In this document: positions 7,885 through 17,678 of the stretch, piece after piece
Layout: each line of letters opens with the position of its first letter
How positions within the stretch are numbered: position 1 is the stretch's first letter
Assembly: GCA_000621905.1 (NCBI GenBank)
Contig: JHXB01000007.1
Location: 1 to 64,000 of the forward strand
Reading direction: 5' to 3'
DNA length: 64,000 nt
Source: Lachnospiraceae bacterium NC2004
GTDB lineage: Bacteria; Bacillota; Clostridia; Lachnospirales; Lachnospiraceae
Program-made: the position numbers and the translations under genes
Notes under the pieces: generated by a model
Databases searched by the model: none
Told to the model about the DNA's origin: nothing
Seen by the model: only the letters and a program-made list of their open reading frames with translations

Positions 7885-9567
7885 TTAATTGGCTACATAA
7901 ACGCTCGGTAAAGGTCCAATCACCTTAACTTTAGAATCACAAAACAGCTCGTCTAAACACACATTATTGCTAATATCAAGACTTGTTATATTATTGTCCT
8001 CACACGAAAGCTTTCTTAGCCTTACACATTTACTTACATCTAAAGATTTTAATTTGTTTTCATCGCAATCCAAACTTTCTAACCGCGTGCAGTTACTTAA
8101 ATCCAAAGACTGTATGTTATTTCTACCACACGAAACCTCCACTAATTTAGGATTGTTGGATAAGTTTAAACTTGATATTCCAATAGCTCTACACTCCAAC
8201 TTAGTTAGGTTAGGATTATAGATTAAATCAATATTCTCGATATCACCACTACCATTACAATTCAGTTCTTCCAATTTAGGGCATTCAGATAAATCTAAAC
8301 TTTTTAATACCTGCTTTCCTGAATCATCACTACAATCAAGCTTAACTAAAGAACTACAACCACTAAGATTCAATTCTCTTAGAATATTACTTCCACAGTC
8401 GACTTCTTTTAATTTGCTTTTATTGCACAGATTTAATTCTGCTATATCGTTCAATCCACAATTCAAATACTCTAATGAATCTATGCCATATAAATCAAGT
8501 TTCACTAAGTCACAGCCACTACAGTACAGTTTGGTTAATTCACTATCTCCAAGGGTTAAATTGAAAATTGGGCATTCGCTACAATTTAAATACTCCAGAC
8601 TAGTGTTATTAGTGAGATCTAAAACAGTCAAACCTGTACGCGAACAATCTAGATATCCAAGCGAAGAGTTATTACTTAAATCTAATGCTTCTAACCTGAT
8701 ACAATCTGTACACTTTAAATAATTCAGTCGTTTATTATTACTAAAATCTAGCTTTGTCAACCCGTTACTATTGGAACAACAAAACCTCCTTAAATCATTT
8801 AAACCATCAAAAGATATCTCTCCTGCCAGCGTTACATCCTCCCAGTTAATGGATTCTAACGAACCTTCCACCCATCCGTATTGCGGAGAATTGTAAATAT
8901 CATCATCAATATTTCCGTATAATATGTCTTCGCTTTGCGTTTTATAGTATGATCTCATTTTCTTAACATCTTCTATTAAACGCTTAAGCACAGTCTCATC
9001 TGACATATCATTCGGATCAATTGACTCCGTAGTAGCTTTAGGCTTCTCTGTAGTAGAAACACTTTCAGTTGTTGATTTATTCTCTGTTGTTCCGCTAAAC
9101 TCTGATGTAGATTCAGTTGAAGCTTTGCTCTCAGTTGCTACATCAGAATTATTCTCACTAGAATCACTAGCTTTTTCTATAATTTCTTCAACAGTAACGT
9201 ATACCTTTAGCTTTTTAGTATATTTTCTTTTTTTCTTTTTGTACTTCACGCTTGCTGTAACTATCGCCTCGCCTTCAGATACAGCAACTACATTCCCCTT
9301 ATTATTTACCTTAGCAACTGACTTATTGTCAGTAGAATACGAAGTTTTAATAATCTTAACTCCCTTTGATTTCTTAATATCTATCTTGTAGTTATCATAC
9401 AATACCCCATCAGCATTCTTAACAATCCTCAAATAGCAGCTCTTTTTGGTTAACTTTACAGCAGTTGATGCAACAACATCATTCTCTATTGGCACATTAT
9501 TAAAACAAACCATCATAGCCAATATAAACGCCATTATTCTTTTAGTATAAACACATAATCCTTTCAT
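7885..9567 (-). CDS. secreted leucine-rich-repeat protein with Big-like domain
   Basis: A 560-residue protein. The N-terminus has a signal peptide (K-R-I-M-A-F-I-L-A-M-M-V-C-F). A bacterial Ig-like region follows (S-V-A-K-V-N-N-K-G-N-V-V-A-V-S-E-G-E-A), then a Lys-rich strand, a Ser/Thr/Glu linker rich in T-E-S, and a long LRR domain with about a dozen units of the form L-x-x-L-D-L-S-N-N-x-x-L-x-x-L-x-C. Cys at the fixed repeat position is typical of Firmicutes internalin-like LRRs. There is no LPXTG or membrane anchor at the C-terminus, so it is probably released or held by other means. TAAGGAGGAA precedes the ATG at 9567. It follows the kinase gene by 51 bases. Confidence 0.85.
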   Translation of the reverse strand: MKGLCVYTKRIMAFILAMMVCFNNVPIENDVVASTAVKLTKKSCYLRIVKNADGVLYDNYKIDIKKSKGVKIIKTSYSTDNKSVAKVNNKGNVVAVSEGEAIVTASVKYKKKKRKYTKKLKVYVTVEEIIEKASDSSENNSDVATESKASTESTSEFSGTTENKSTTESVSTTEKPKATTESIDPNDMSDETVLKRLIEDVKKMRSYYKTQSEDILYGNIDDDIYNSPQYGWVEGSLESINWEDVTLAGEISFDGLNDLRRFCCSNSNGLTKLDFSNNKRLNYLKCTDCIRLEALDLSNNSSLGYLDCSRTGLTVLDLTNNTSLEYLNCSECPIFNLTLGDSELTKLYCSGCDLVKLDLYGIDSLEYLNCGLNDIAELNLCNKSKLKEVDCGSNILRELNLSGCSSLVKLDCSDDSGKQVLKSLDLSECPKLEELNCNGSGDIENIDLIYNPNLTKLECRAIGISSLNLSNNPKLVEVSCGRNNIQSLDLSNCTRLESLDCDENKLKSLDVSKCVRLRKLSCEDNNITSLDISNNVCLDELFCDSKVKVIGPLPSVYVAN

Positions 9568-9618
9568 GGTATTCCTCCTTAATATTTGCAACTAAATACT
9601 TATTCCGTAGTATTGCTT

Positions 9619-11436
9619 TTAATCTATGGTGACTTCATCATATCTATTTTTCTTAGACTTTTTCTTTTTAGGCGTATTAGTCTTCTTGGTGGTTGATTGT
9701 TTAGGAGTACTAACCACCGGCGCAGGTTTCGGCCCATTACTTACATAAATAGTAATCTTTTTACCCTTGGTTACTTTCTTATCAGCATCAACACTCTGCT
9801 TAAATATATTACCTGCACTTACAGTAGTGTCATACTCGTATTTAAGTTCTAATTTAAGCCCCACTTTCTTTAGTGAAGACTGTGCTTTGTCAGCCGTAAG
9901 CCCAATAACATTAGGAACTGTAACTTTCTCAACACCTTTACTAATAATGATATTAACTTTGTCACCTTCGCAAACATCCTCACCGGCAGCAGGTTTCTGA
10001 GAAATAACACTTCCTTTTTTTGCTTTACTTGAATATTTTTCTTCTATATCTCCAACTATAAGATTGGCTTCTGAAAGCTTCAAAGAGTATTCTTCCTCAG
10101 CCATCCCCTTCAAATCAGGCATGGTAAGTTTGGCAAGCTCAGTAGTAGCAATTTCAGTCGTAACTTCAGTAGTCGTTTGATCTTCTGTTGTGATTGATGC
10201 AACAGAACTTGCTACATCCTTAGTCGTAACGTAATTTTTGTTGTAATAGAATATACCGCCACCAAAAAGTGCGCCTACTAACACACATAGTACAAGATAT
10301 ACACCAATGCCTTTTTTTCGTTTCTCTTTTGATTGAACACTAGCTCCAGATGCAGAATTGCCGTTACTAGATACACATCCAGAAACAAATGGTTCATTTG
10401 TAATATTATTCACACTGTTATCTAATTTAGCACCATTATCATTTGTCAACATATCATCATTTATAACCGGCTCGACCGACATACTCCTAGTTCCACTTTT
10501 CTTGTTCTCAATACGCAAAATGATATCATCTCTAGCATCGTTGTAGATTAATTCAAGTTCAGCACGCATATGAGAAGGATCCGAGTATCTGTCTTCTGAA
10601 CGATACGAACATGCTTTTAATACTATCTGAGATAATGATTCACTTGCTTTAGATGGTGCTGGTATAGCATCTCCTCTCATTCTCCTAACCGTAGCATTCT
10701 CCTGATCAGAAAACTGAATATTCTGAGGTGCAGGTGGCCAGAAAGGATGCCTGTTCTCATTCAAATATCTATACATCACTATTCCAAGTGAATATATGTC
10801 TACACTAGAATTATACTCTTCTCCCTTGAACACTTCAGGAGCCATGTAATTTCTTGTCCCTACTTTAGTAAACATAGCAGAAGTCTTCTCAAGTTCTCGC
10901 GCTATACCAAAATCTCCAATTTTATAATCACCATTTGGAGATATAAATATATTTTCAGGCTTAATATCTCGGTGAATAATACTATTATTCTTACATAATT
11001 CTAAGCCTCTACATAAATCTATTCCTAGTTTTACAATATCTTTTTCACTTAAGCCATTGGATTTAATATGATCAAGCAAAGGAGTCAGTAATTCCATTCG
11101 GATAAATATTCTCCATCCGAATTCATTCTCTTTCTTTTCAACAACATGATCCTCATAACTCACAATATTAGAATTGCCTTTTAGTTTAGCCATCAAAGCG
11201 AATTCATCTACTATCCTCTCAACCATCTGTTGAAAAAATAAAGTAACATTCTCATCAGTCATTCCTTCACTTCTGACAGCTTGAACCTCAGAAGGATGTT
11301 GAGGAACATCAATTATCTTAAGAGCAGCTTCGTACGTATGTCCAAACTCCTCTCTGACAATCTTATAGACCTTGCCATAAGAACCCTCTCCTATGCACTT
11401 GACAACGTCCCATTCCTGAAACTTTTGTCCGACCAT
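9619..11436 (-). CDS. Ser/Thr protein kinase with two PASTA domains
   Basis: A 605-residue PrkC/Stk-type kinase. The catalytic domain (about 8-300) shows G-E-G-S-Y-G-K-V, A-A-L-K-I-I, H-R-D-I-K-P-E-N, D-F-G-I-A and A-P-E, so it should be active. After a polar region there is one transmembrane helix (V-Y-L-V-L-C-V-L-V-G-A-L-F-G-G-G), a T-T-E linker and two PASTA units (M-P-D-L-K-G..., V-P-N-V-I-G-L...). PASTA domains bind peptidoglycan fragments or lipid II in this family. A basic Lys/Thr tail ends the protein. The partner phosphatase, usually adjacent (PrpC/Stp), is not seen here, which is odd. I chose the ATG two codons inside the frame because of its spacing to GGAAG. Confidence 0.92.
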   Translation of the reverse strand: MVGQKFQEWDVVKCIGEGSYGKVYKIVREEFGHTYEAALKIIDVPQHPSEVQAVRSEGMTDENVTLFFQQMVERIVDEFALMAKLKGNSNIVSYEDHVVEKKENEFGWRIFIRMELLTPLLDHIKSNGLSEKDIVKLGIDLCRGLELCKNNSIIHRDIKPENIFISPNGDYKIGDFGIARELEKTSAMFTKVGTRNYMAPEVFKGEEYNSSVDIYSLGIVMYRYLNENRHPFWPPAPQNIQFSDQENATVRRMRGDAIPAPSKASESLSQIVLKACSYRSEDRYSDPSHMRAELELIYNDARDDIILRIENKKSGTRSMSVEPVINDDMLTNDNGAKLDNSVNNITNEPFVSGCVSSNGNSASGASVQSKEKRKKGIGVYLVLCVLVGALFGGGIFYYNKNYVTTKDVASSVASITTEDQTTTEVTTEIATTELAKLTMPDLKGMAEEEYSLKLSEANLIVGDIEEKYSSKAKKGSVISQKPAAGEDVCEGDKVNIIISKGVEKVTVPNVIGLTADKAQSSLKKVGLKLELKYEYDTTVSAGNIFKQSVDADKKVTKGKKITIYVSNGPKPAPVVSTPKQSTTKKTNTPKKKKSKKNRYDEVTID

Positions 11437-11472
11437 AATCATCTTCCTTTACAACCTGTATTTATGATAATC

Positions 11473-13104
11473 TTACTTAATCTTCACCCGTTTCACCGAA
11501 CTCCACTCACTATAATACTTCTTACCTGACTTAGTAGCAACTGTTCTTATTCTCACATATCGCACCTTATTATTCTTTTTTATCGTTACAGTAATACGAC
11601 CGCGTTTCAGTTTGTTTAATTTCTTTGTTATAGTGGAAGTTGCTTTTTTATCAAATCCATCATTCTTAGAAATCTGAATCTCTATACTTTTTTTTGTATC
11701 AGTCTTTTTCCAAGTAATCAATATTTTATTTTTGGATTTAGATGATACTTTCAATCCACTCATATTATCCGGAACTATAGTTACATTAATACTTCTATAT
11801 GCTTCTTTGTACTTTCCCGTTTCTGGAGATATGACAGTTATCGTTGCATTACCACACCCCTTAATTGTAACCATACCGGTATTAGATACAGTTACAACAC
11901 TAGAATCAGATGTCTCATAGAACAAAGACGTCCCACTATATGATGCGCACTGTAGCTGAAATGATTTTTCACCATAGCTGTGCTTTACTTTAGAAGGCGC
12001 GCTTATATCAGCGTATGTCTTAGTATTTGACGACTGGGTATCTTCAGTTGTCGCCTTTGCTGCTTCCTCAGCTGCCCTTCTCGCCTCTTCTTCTGCCTTC
12101 TTTGCCGCTTCCTCTGCCGCCTTTTTCGCTGCCTCCTCTGCACTAGTATCAGTAGCATTCTTATTCCATACAGCATAAAGGGTTATATCATTATCTGTTT
12201 CTATAGTGATTCCATCTCCAGCATTATATGTTGCGGTCGTTGCATTCGAATCCACAGACCACCCGAGAAACGAGTATCCAGCTCTTACCGGCTCAGTTTT
12301 TGACAAATATGTCAATTCTCCATAAGTTACTCCCTGATTTGATGGAGAACCAAATCCACCGTTGCCGTTATACTTTATAATATAGCTTTTAGGACTCCAT
12401 ACTGGATAAAGCTTCATACAATCATCCGACTCATCCGAAGGAAAAAAAGTAAGAGAACTTAAAACAAAACAATCACCAGGCTTATACTTAACCGTCTTAG
12501 CATCATATGACCAACCTAGAAAATCGTATCCCTTTCTAATGAGTTCTGTATTTGGCAAATCTATAATTTTACCAAATTTTACATTTTCACTTAACATCCC
12601 GTTTTTTTCTTTCAAGAGATTCCCTACACTTATTGGATCTACATCTACATCTATTATATACTCAAGACAATAAGTCTTCGCTTTCCACACAGCATAAAGG
12701 GTTATAGAGTCTTCTGGAACCCCATCCTCAGTATAGGGCAATACTTGAAAACTGTCTCCTGGCATATGTTCGATTATATCTGATTGCGGTTGATTAGCCC
12801 AACCCATAAAAATATCCCCATCTCGAACTGGTTTATCTAATGGTAATGTAATAGTAGAACCATATAACGCAGATAAACTCTTAGGGCCTCCGCTACCTCC
12901 GTCAGTTTCAAATTCAATTTTAACATCAAAAGTACTTAAAGGATCAAAAGGGAAAGTATTGCTATTAACTTCCCAGCCATCCAGATCAAAATCATCTGGA
13001 TTAAAAGTCTCAGCAGCTACATTTTGAGAAATAAAAGCCATAACTGAAAAAGTCGTAACAACTAATCCAATAATCAATAATACAGCTCGCCATAGTCTAC
13101 GCAT
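11473..13104 (-). CDS. secreted InlB B-repeat (Listeria-Bacteroides repeat) protein
   Basis: A 543-residue exported protein. A signal peptide (A-V-L-L-I-I-G-L-V-V-T-T-F-S) is followed by three B-repeat units, each ending L-Y-A-V-W or L-Y-P-V-W and containing G-Y-x-F-L-G-W-S. An Ala/Glu/Lys-rich coiled coil (E-E-A-A-K-K-A repeats) follows, then an Ig-like domain (V-S-N-T-G-M-V-T-I-K-G-C-G-N-A) and a fibronectin-III-like C-terminal domain. The coiled coil resembles that in the next upstream gene. No sorting signal is seen. The ATG at 13104 has GAGGTG six bases upstream; a GTG three codons earlier overlaps that site. It probably binds carbohydrate or protein at the cell surface. Confidence 0.85.
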   Translation of the reverse strand: MRRLWRAVLLIIGLVVTTFSVMAFISQNVAAETFNPDDFDLDGWEVNSNTFPFDPLSTFDVKIEFETDGGSGGPKSLSALYGSTITLPLDKPVRDGDIFMGWANQPQSDIIEHMPGDSFQVLPYTEDGVPEDSITLYAVWKAKTYCLEYIIDVDVDPISVGNLLKEKNGMLSENVKFGKIIDLPNTELIRKGYDFLGWSYDAKTVKYKPGDCFVLSSLTFFPSDESDDCMKLYPVWSPKSYIIKYNGNGGFGSPSNQGVTYGELTYLSKTEPVRAGYSFLGWSVDSNATTATYNAGDGITIETDNDITLYAVWNKNATDTSAEEAAKKAAEEAAKKAEEEARRAAEEAAKATTEDTQSSNTKTYADISAPSKVKHSYGEKSFQLQCASYSGTSLFYETSDSSVVTVSNTGMVTIKGCGNATITVISPETGKYKEAYRSINVTIVPDNMSGLKVSSKSKNKILITWKKTDTKKSIEIQISKNDGFDKKATSTITKKLNKLKRGRITVTIKKNNKVRYVRIRTVATKSGKKYYSEWSSVKRVKIK

Positions 13105-13138
13105 ATCCATCACCTCTATAACAAATCATCAATATTAT

Positions 13139-14215
13139 TTAAATCCTAACAGTAAAATCACCATCATCAAGATAAGACACCGTATCATTAACAACAGGTG
13201 CTTCTGTGTTAACCGCATTACCACTTACAGCAGGTGTACTCTTTGAGTCCATGTATTTTAAAACGAAAAATGTTGCTGCACACGCAATAACCATCAACGC
13301 TATCATCACAATTATTGTTCCAACAATCTTTCCAACCTTGCTTCCTTGAGGTTGCGCTTGCATCTGAGGTCGTTGTACAGGTTGATTCATAGGAACAGGT
13401 CTAACCACCTGAGGCTGGACTTGATTCATTTGATTTGCCATTGCCACTCTTGGATTGTTATATCTATTTCCGGCCGAAACGTTATTCTGTGCAGCTGCAT
13501 TCAAATTAACAGACTCGCTAACTTTCTTGATAGGGCCGTTACTCGAAGCTGGTTTAGAACCAGATTCCTGCTCTACCTTAGGCTTTACGACTGCCTTCTC
13601 TTCCTTCTTCTCAGGCTTATCATTTCTTATCTGAGCAGGATCTCTTAATACTACAGTAGGCTCCGGAGCATTTTCATCAATAAATTCATCAGATTCAACT
13701 CTCTGACCGCAGTGCATACAGAACATAGCTCCTTTAGGAAGCGTGTAGCCACACTTAACACAATAAGTCTCTTCTTCCGAAGAATCATCACGTGTCTCGC
13801 TAGCAACTTCTTCCACCTGCTTAGCTTCTTCAGCTTTCTTTATAGCCTCTTGTTCAGCTATTCTCTGGGCAGCAGCAGCAATCTCCCTTCTGGCTGCTTC
13901 TTCCTCTTCTCTCTGTCTTGCTGCCTCTTCTTCTGCTTTACGCTTTGCTTCTTCCTCCGCTGCTTTTCTCGCTGCCTCTTCTTCTGCTTTACGCTTTGCT
14001 TCTTCAGCTGCTGCCTTTCTCGCTGCCTCTTCTTCTGCCTTACGCTTAGTCTCTTCCTCTGCTGCCTGTCTCGCTGCTTCTTCCTCTGCTTTTGTATCTT
14101 CTGCAGCTAAATCATGATAGACATTCCAATCTATCCTGTTCCCGCAAGAAACACAGAATACATCTCCTTCATAAATTAAAGTTCCACATTTTGTACAATG
14201 AAATTCCATAGCCAT
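13139..14215 (-). CDS. zinc-ribbon, coiled-coil, single-TM protein
   Basis: A 358-residue protein with two zinc ribbons: C7-x2-C10...C21-x2-C24, and C152-x2-C155...C166-x2-C169. Between them is a highly charged Ala/Glu/Lys/Arg coiled coil (about 40-140) with three to four 17-residue repeats. After a Pro/Gln-rich stretch comes one C-terminal transmembrane helix (I-V-G-T-I-I-V-M-I-A-L-M-V-I-A) and a tail of some 35 residues outside. The bulk is therefore cytoplasmic. Function unknown; the arrangement suggests a membrane-bound adaptor. It sits in the sigma/kinase cluster with 34-41-base gaps. Confidence 0.75.
   Translation of the reverse strand: MAMEFHCTKCGTLIYEGDVFCVSCGNRIDWNVYHDLAAEDTKAEEEAARQAAEEETKRKAEEEAARKAAAEEAKRKAEEEAARKAAEEEAKRKAEEEAARQREEEEAARREIAAAAQRIAEQEAIKKAEEAKQVEEVASETRDDSSEEETYCVKCGYTLPKGAMFCMHCGQRVESDEFIDENAPEPTVVLRDPAQIRNDKPEKKEEKAVVKPKVEQESGSKPASSNGPIKKVSESVNLNAAAQNNVSAGNRYNNPRVAMANQMNQVQPQVVRPVPMNQPVQRPQMQAQPQGSKVGKIVGTIIVMIALMVIACAATFFVLKYMDSKSTPAVSGNAVNTEAPVVNDTVSYLDDGDFTVRI
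13895..14095 (-). repeat. 51-bp tandem coding repeats
   Basis: The coiled coil of the zinc-ribbon protein is encoded by near-identical 51-base units (17 residues, K-R-K-A-E-E-E-A-A-R-K-A-A-E-E-E-A). Three clear units and one degenerate unit are seen. Such repeats can change number by slippage or recombination. Confidence 0.7.
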
Positions 14216-14256
14216 AATTACACCTCAATTTTTAATATTATATTAAATACCAGATA

Positions 14257-15711
14257 TTACCCCTCTGAATGATCAACATGAATATGAGAATAAATATATC
14301 TATTCAATCTACATACGCCCCATGCTGAGTATATTCCAAATGTAATAATATCCAATAACCATACAAGAAGATAAGTTCCTAAAAGACCTAACGCAGTTCC
14401 GTCATACTTCATATGATCTCTTCCAACGACAGAATTCTTCGTTTCCCATTTAGTAATCATCGTGGTTGTCCACGGCCATGCCAAACCACAAGTAATACAA
14501 AGAATAATACTCTGAACTATTCCGTAACCAATATAAGCAGCCCATTCTCCCTCAAATCTACCATTAGTACCAGTTTCATCTGCATAACGAGTATTGTCCA
14601 TTTCCCATCTAAGTAAAAAGACATGTTCTACTAGTGAGAATAATCCACAGGTTACTATCGTTAATATTGTCCATAATATCCATCTTCCAAGGAGCCCGCC
14701 ACCTGTACCTGTAAATGCTAGTCTTCTCCCATTAATAACTGTATGTGACTTTCTCCATCTATATATTCTGCATAGCATCCATGGAGTTCCTATACCACAT
14801 GTAATTCCTGATACAATTATAAATAGAATCATATTGCCAATAAGCTCAATTCCTCTTCCGTCAAAGTACGAAGCTTCTCCGGGATTATGGATAATAGCGA
14901 GTTCAGCCTCACGCTGCTCTGACTCCGAGGATTCCTTGAGTTTCTTAAAGAACTCCCCATACTCACTCATATCTCTCCCTATATTAGGTCCGGATTCAAT
15001 CCCTTCACCTTGCATAATTACACGAGGCACTAAATCTACGCCCCAAATAACCACTATAGCACTAATAACTATACCCACGGTCAAAAGAACAGGATACTTA
15101 TCACGCAATATAATCATAAAGAAAGCCACAACATTTAAACTCACCATAGCAAGAGTTACATATGCGTACGCACTTCTCTTGTGTACAAATGATATCAATA
15201 TATACACTACCGCAACCAAAGCTGCTATATCTACAATTCCAAGCGCTATGTCGAATAATACATTTAGAATTATAGGTAAATTCTCTCTTAAAGAGTAATT
15301 GCCTATTACATTAAGAATACCTTTAAGTAAGTAAATAACTATACCTATAGCCAGACAGATTAATGGAACAAACAAACTTATCGCTGTCAGCTTCTCCATA
15401 TTATCAACCGTAAGATACCTTTTTATGCCTGTAGCTGTATTATCTGTAGAAATAGCACTTTCCTTACTAACTGTGTTAAATCTTTTCGAAGCGTTGCTTG
15501 TCGTATTATGGTTCTCTTCGTACATCCTTGAAAAATCTTGCCTTATTTCGGATGCAGCTCTATCTATGGTATCACCTAACCTATCGCTAACCTGATCTAT
15601 AGTTTGCCCAATAGAATCAACGTGACGTGAACTTCTGTCTTGGGATGATCCACACTTTGTACAAAATTTGGCTCCCTCCCTTATCTCGCTACCACACTTC
15701 CAACAAAACAT
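14257..15711 (-). CDS. zinc-ribbon DUF898-like multi-pass membrane protein
   Basis: A 484-residue protein beginning with a zinc ribbon (C3, C6, C17, C20). After a polar linker there are five or so transmembrane segments, then a C-terminal half made of two similar blocks with G-x-x-L-L-G-x-x-(I/L), T-C-G-(I/L) and W-x-x-x-R-I-Y-R-W. This pattern fits the DUF898/YjgN membrane family. No catalytic residues are evident. It shares its zinc-ribbon head with the neighbours on both sides. It starts after GGGAGG and lies 31 bases from the upstream gene. Confidence 0.75.
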   Translation of the reverse strand: MFCWKCGSEIREGAKFCTKCGSSQDRSSRHVDSIGQTIDQVSDRLGDTIDRAASEIRQDFSRMYEENHNTTSNASKRFNTVSKESAISTDNTATGIKRYLTVDNMEKLTAISLFVPLICLAIGIVIYLLKGILNVIGNYSLRENLPIILNVLFDIALGIVDIAALVAVVYILISFVHKRSAYAYVTLAMVSLNVVAFFMIILRDKYPVLLTVGIVISAIVVIWGVDLVPRVIMQGEGIESGPNIGRDMSEYGEFFKKLKESSESEQREAELAIIHNPGEASYFDGRGIELIGNMILFIIVSGITCGIGTPWMLCRIYRWRKSHTVINGRRLAFTGTGGGLLGRWILWTILTIVTCGLFSLVEHVFLLRWEMDNTRYADETGTNGRFEGEWAAYIGYGIVQSIILCITCGLAWPWTTTMITKWETKNSVVGRDHMKYDGTALGLLGTYLLVWLLDIITFGIYSAWGVCRLNRYIYSHIHVDHSEG

Positions 15712-15742
15712 TCTAATACCTCCCGCGCATTTAGCAAAATAC

Positions 15743-17245
15743 TTATTCCACTAAAGTATCATCTACTAACTGCAGATTCTCACTTTCACACTTTTCAGTA
15801 ACATATTCCTTCAATTCTTCAATATCTTTATATCCATAATAGGACCAAATCTTTTTATCCCAATAATTCACTTTAATTCCTGAATCAAACTCAACATTAT
15901 AATTGTCGTAATTATACCAACTGTCAATTGCTTGATAATCTTCAATATCTGATATCAATTTACCATCGGAATCGCGTGCAACATTAGAATATGTTATGTA
16001 GTAATAAACACAATTCTCTTTATTATAATTTCGTTTTCCAGACTTATACTTATTCCTAATAGTTGCTTTATATATGATTAGAAGTCTATTATTAACATCA
16101 GGATAATCATTACTCGGAAGAAACATCATTTCTCCCATTTGTTCAAGTTTCTTCAGAGATTCTGTCTCGTCAGAATCTTGGAAATAATCCATCCACCAGT
16201 TTTTACATTGCTCTCTCATTTCTTCGATATCACTATCAGAAATATCTTTTAATTGCTTGACATATTCGTCAAGTCCCTCTACTGTATACGTACGCTCCGT
16301 TACACTTGGTTTCATCCCATGTGCTTTTATAAAATCATTAATGTTACTTGTATCAACACATACCGTAACAGAGTCCCCGTTACTTAAATCCCCATCATCT
16401 TCATATGATTCACTAGAAAGTTCAAAGTTCAGCTCGCCCTGATATTGTAAATTATTAATCATGACACTTCCATTAGGAGAAACTCCCTCGAACCTTACAT
16501 CTAGGATATCTTCTGAGAATGCATCAAACTCTTCTGCCTCCTCAAGACCTTTGATTTTTACTTCAACATCCTCGTCACTGTACTTTACCTTACAATTAAA
16601 ATATTCACTTATCACATCGGTATCTGCTTTAATCATGTATGTAACGTCATCACCATTCGACAATGAACCATAACAATTTTCCGATTTACTAATCGAAGTG
16701 TGGGCTTTAATAACCTCAGCTAGCCACCCAGATATGTATTTATCACGTACTACTCTCTTACCGTATTTTTTTTCGATGGCATCAGAATCGATTTTAACAT
16801 TGAAACTTCCATACCCATTATAGCCAATCGTTTCAGTCACAACATATTTGTCAAGATTAATTGTATTCCTATTAGTAAACCAGAACACTCCCGCCCCTAT
16901 CGCACATAATGCAAGCAATGCACAAATAACAATTGGTATTATAGGAAACTTCTTGCTCGTACCGCCGTTTCCATATGTTGCGGTAGGCTGTGGTTCATAT
17001 GGTTGTGATTGTACTTGTGCTGCTTGAATCCTCGCAGAAGCACCTGCTACCGCAGGATTTACTCTTGGTTCCATATTGTGCAGCTGATCTCCGTTAGATA
17101 CATTGTTATTGCTATCTACAACTACCGGAGATACACCCTCATTAATTGAAGCATTGTTGTTTGGAAGTGGCATCAGCCTAGCGCCACATTCTGCACAGAA
17201 AATATCGCTATCCTCATTCTTGGTTCCACACTTTCTACAAAACAT
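15743..17245 (-). CDS. zinc-ribbon, single-TM protein with large outer domain
   Basis: A 500-residue protein with a zinc ribbon at residues 3-20 (C-R-K-C...C-A-E-C), a Gln/Pro-rich linker, one transmembrane helix near residues 105-128 (P-I-V-I-C-A-L-L-A-L-C-A-I-G-A-G-V-F-W-F), and about 370 residues that would be outside. The outer part begins L-D-K-Y-V-V-T-E-T-I-G-Y-N-G-Y-G and looks like a repeat of two beta-rich domains (F-N-V-K-I-D, F-E-L-S-S-E). I do not recognise a named function. It has the same in-to-out plan as the sigma fusions, with a zinc ribbon in place of the sigma factor. Confidence 0.75.
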   Translation of the reverse strand: MFCRKCGTKNEDSDIFCAECGARLMPLPNNNASINEGVSPVVVDSNNNVSNGDQLHNMEPRVNPAVAGASARIQAAQVQSQPYEPQPTATYGNGGTSKKFPIIPIVICALLALCAIGAGVFWFTNRNTINLDKYVVTETIGYNGYGSFNVKIDSDAIEKKYGKRVVRDKYISGWLAEVIKAHTSISKSENCYGSLSNGDDVTYMIKADTDVISEYFNCKVKYSDEDVEVKIKGLEEAEEFDAFSEDILDVRFEGVSPNGSVMINNLQYQGELNFELSSESYEDDGDLSNGDSVTVCVDTSNINDFIKAHGMKPSVTERTYTVEGLDEYVKQLKDISDSDIEEMREQCKNWWMDYFQDSDETESLKKLEQMGEMMFLPSNDYPDVNNRLLIIYKATIRNKYKSGKRNYNKENCVYYYITYSNVARDSDGKLISDIEDYQAIDSWYNYDNYNVEFDSGIKVNYWDKKIWSYYGYKDIEELKEYVTEKCESENLQLVDDTLVE

Positions 17246-17259
17246 ATCTTACCCTCCAT

Positions 17260-17664
17260 TTAAATATTTCTGTATATTCCATATAATACAGTAATCACTA
17301 AACAAACAATCAAAAATACTATCTCCCACACTCTAAACCAGTCTTTTCCGGTCTTAATGTAGATACTGCACTTATAAATCCCATATATCACCATCACAGG
17401 GACAAGACTAACAGATAAAGCGTTGTATTCAAATGCCTTATAAATATGCCCTGACAATACAGCAACTGCTGCATGAGTCATTCCACACCCGGGACATTTA
17501 TACCCTGTAATTAATCTAAACACACAAGGAATACCTAACCCAAATATCTTAATTATTATATAATAGGCTATTCCGAGCACCAGAATCGATAGAATACTTT
17601 TTATAACTGATGATAGTCTTTCTTTACATTGTTTATCTTTCATATTGCAGTTAATACTTAGCAT
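17260..17664 (-). CDS. DUF2752 small membrane protein
   Basis: A 134-residue protein with three hydrophobic segments and the DUF2752 signature Y-K-C-P-G-C-G-M-T-H-A near its middle. The role of the family is unknown. There is no good ribosome binding site at either candidate start (the first ATG or the Met at position 8), so the start is uncertain; coupling to sigma paralog 3, which ends 15 bases upstream, may drive translation. Confidence 0.75.
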   Translation of the reverse strand: MLSINCNMKDKQCKERLSSVIKSILSILVLGIAYYIIIKIFGLGIPCVFRLITGYKCPGCGMTHAAVAVLSGHIYKAFEYNALSVSLVPVMVIYGIYKCSIYIKTGKDWFRVWEIVFLIVCLVITVLYGIYRNI

Positions 17665-17678
17665 TCTTTAAAGCTAAT

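Noticed and set aside
13895-14095. regular 51-base repeats as a CRISPR-like array
   Set aside because: They are in frame and encode a coiled coil; no unique spacers.
13712-14110. 132-codon plus-strand frame rich in Phe, Leu, Ser and Cys
   Set aside because: Mirror of the Ala/Glu/Lys coiled-coil repeats on the minus strand; composition artefact.
14594-15298. 234-codon plus-strand frame
   Set aside because: Antisense to the DUF898-like gene, whose zinc ribbon and membrane pattern are clear; no domain or ribosome binding site on this strand.
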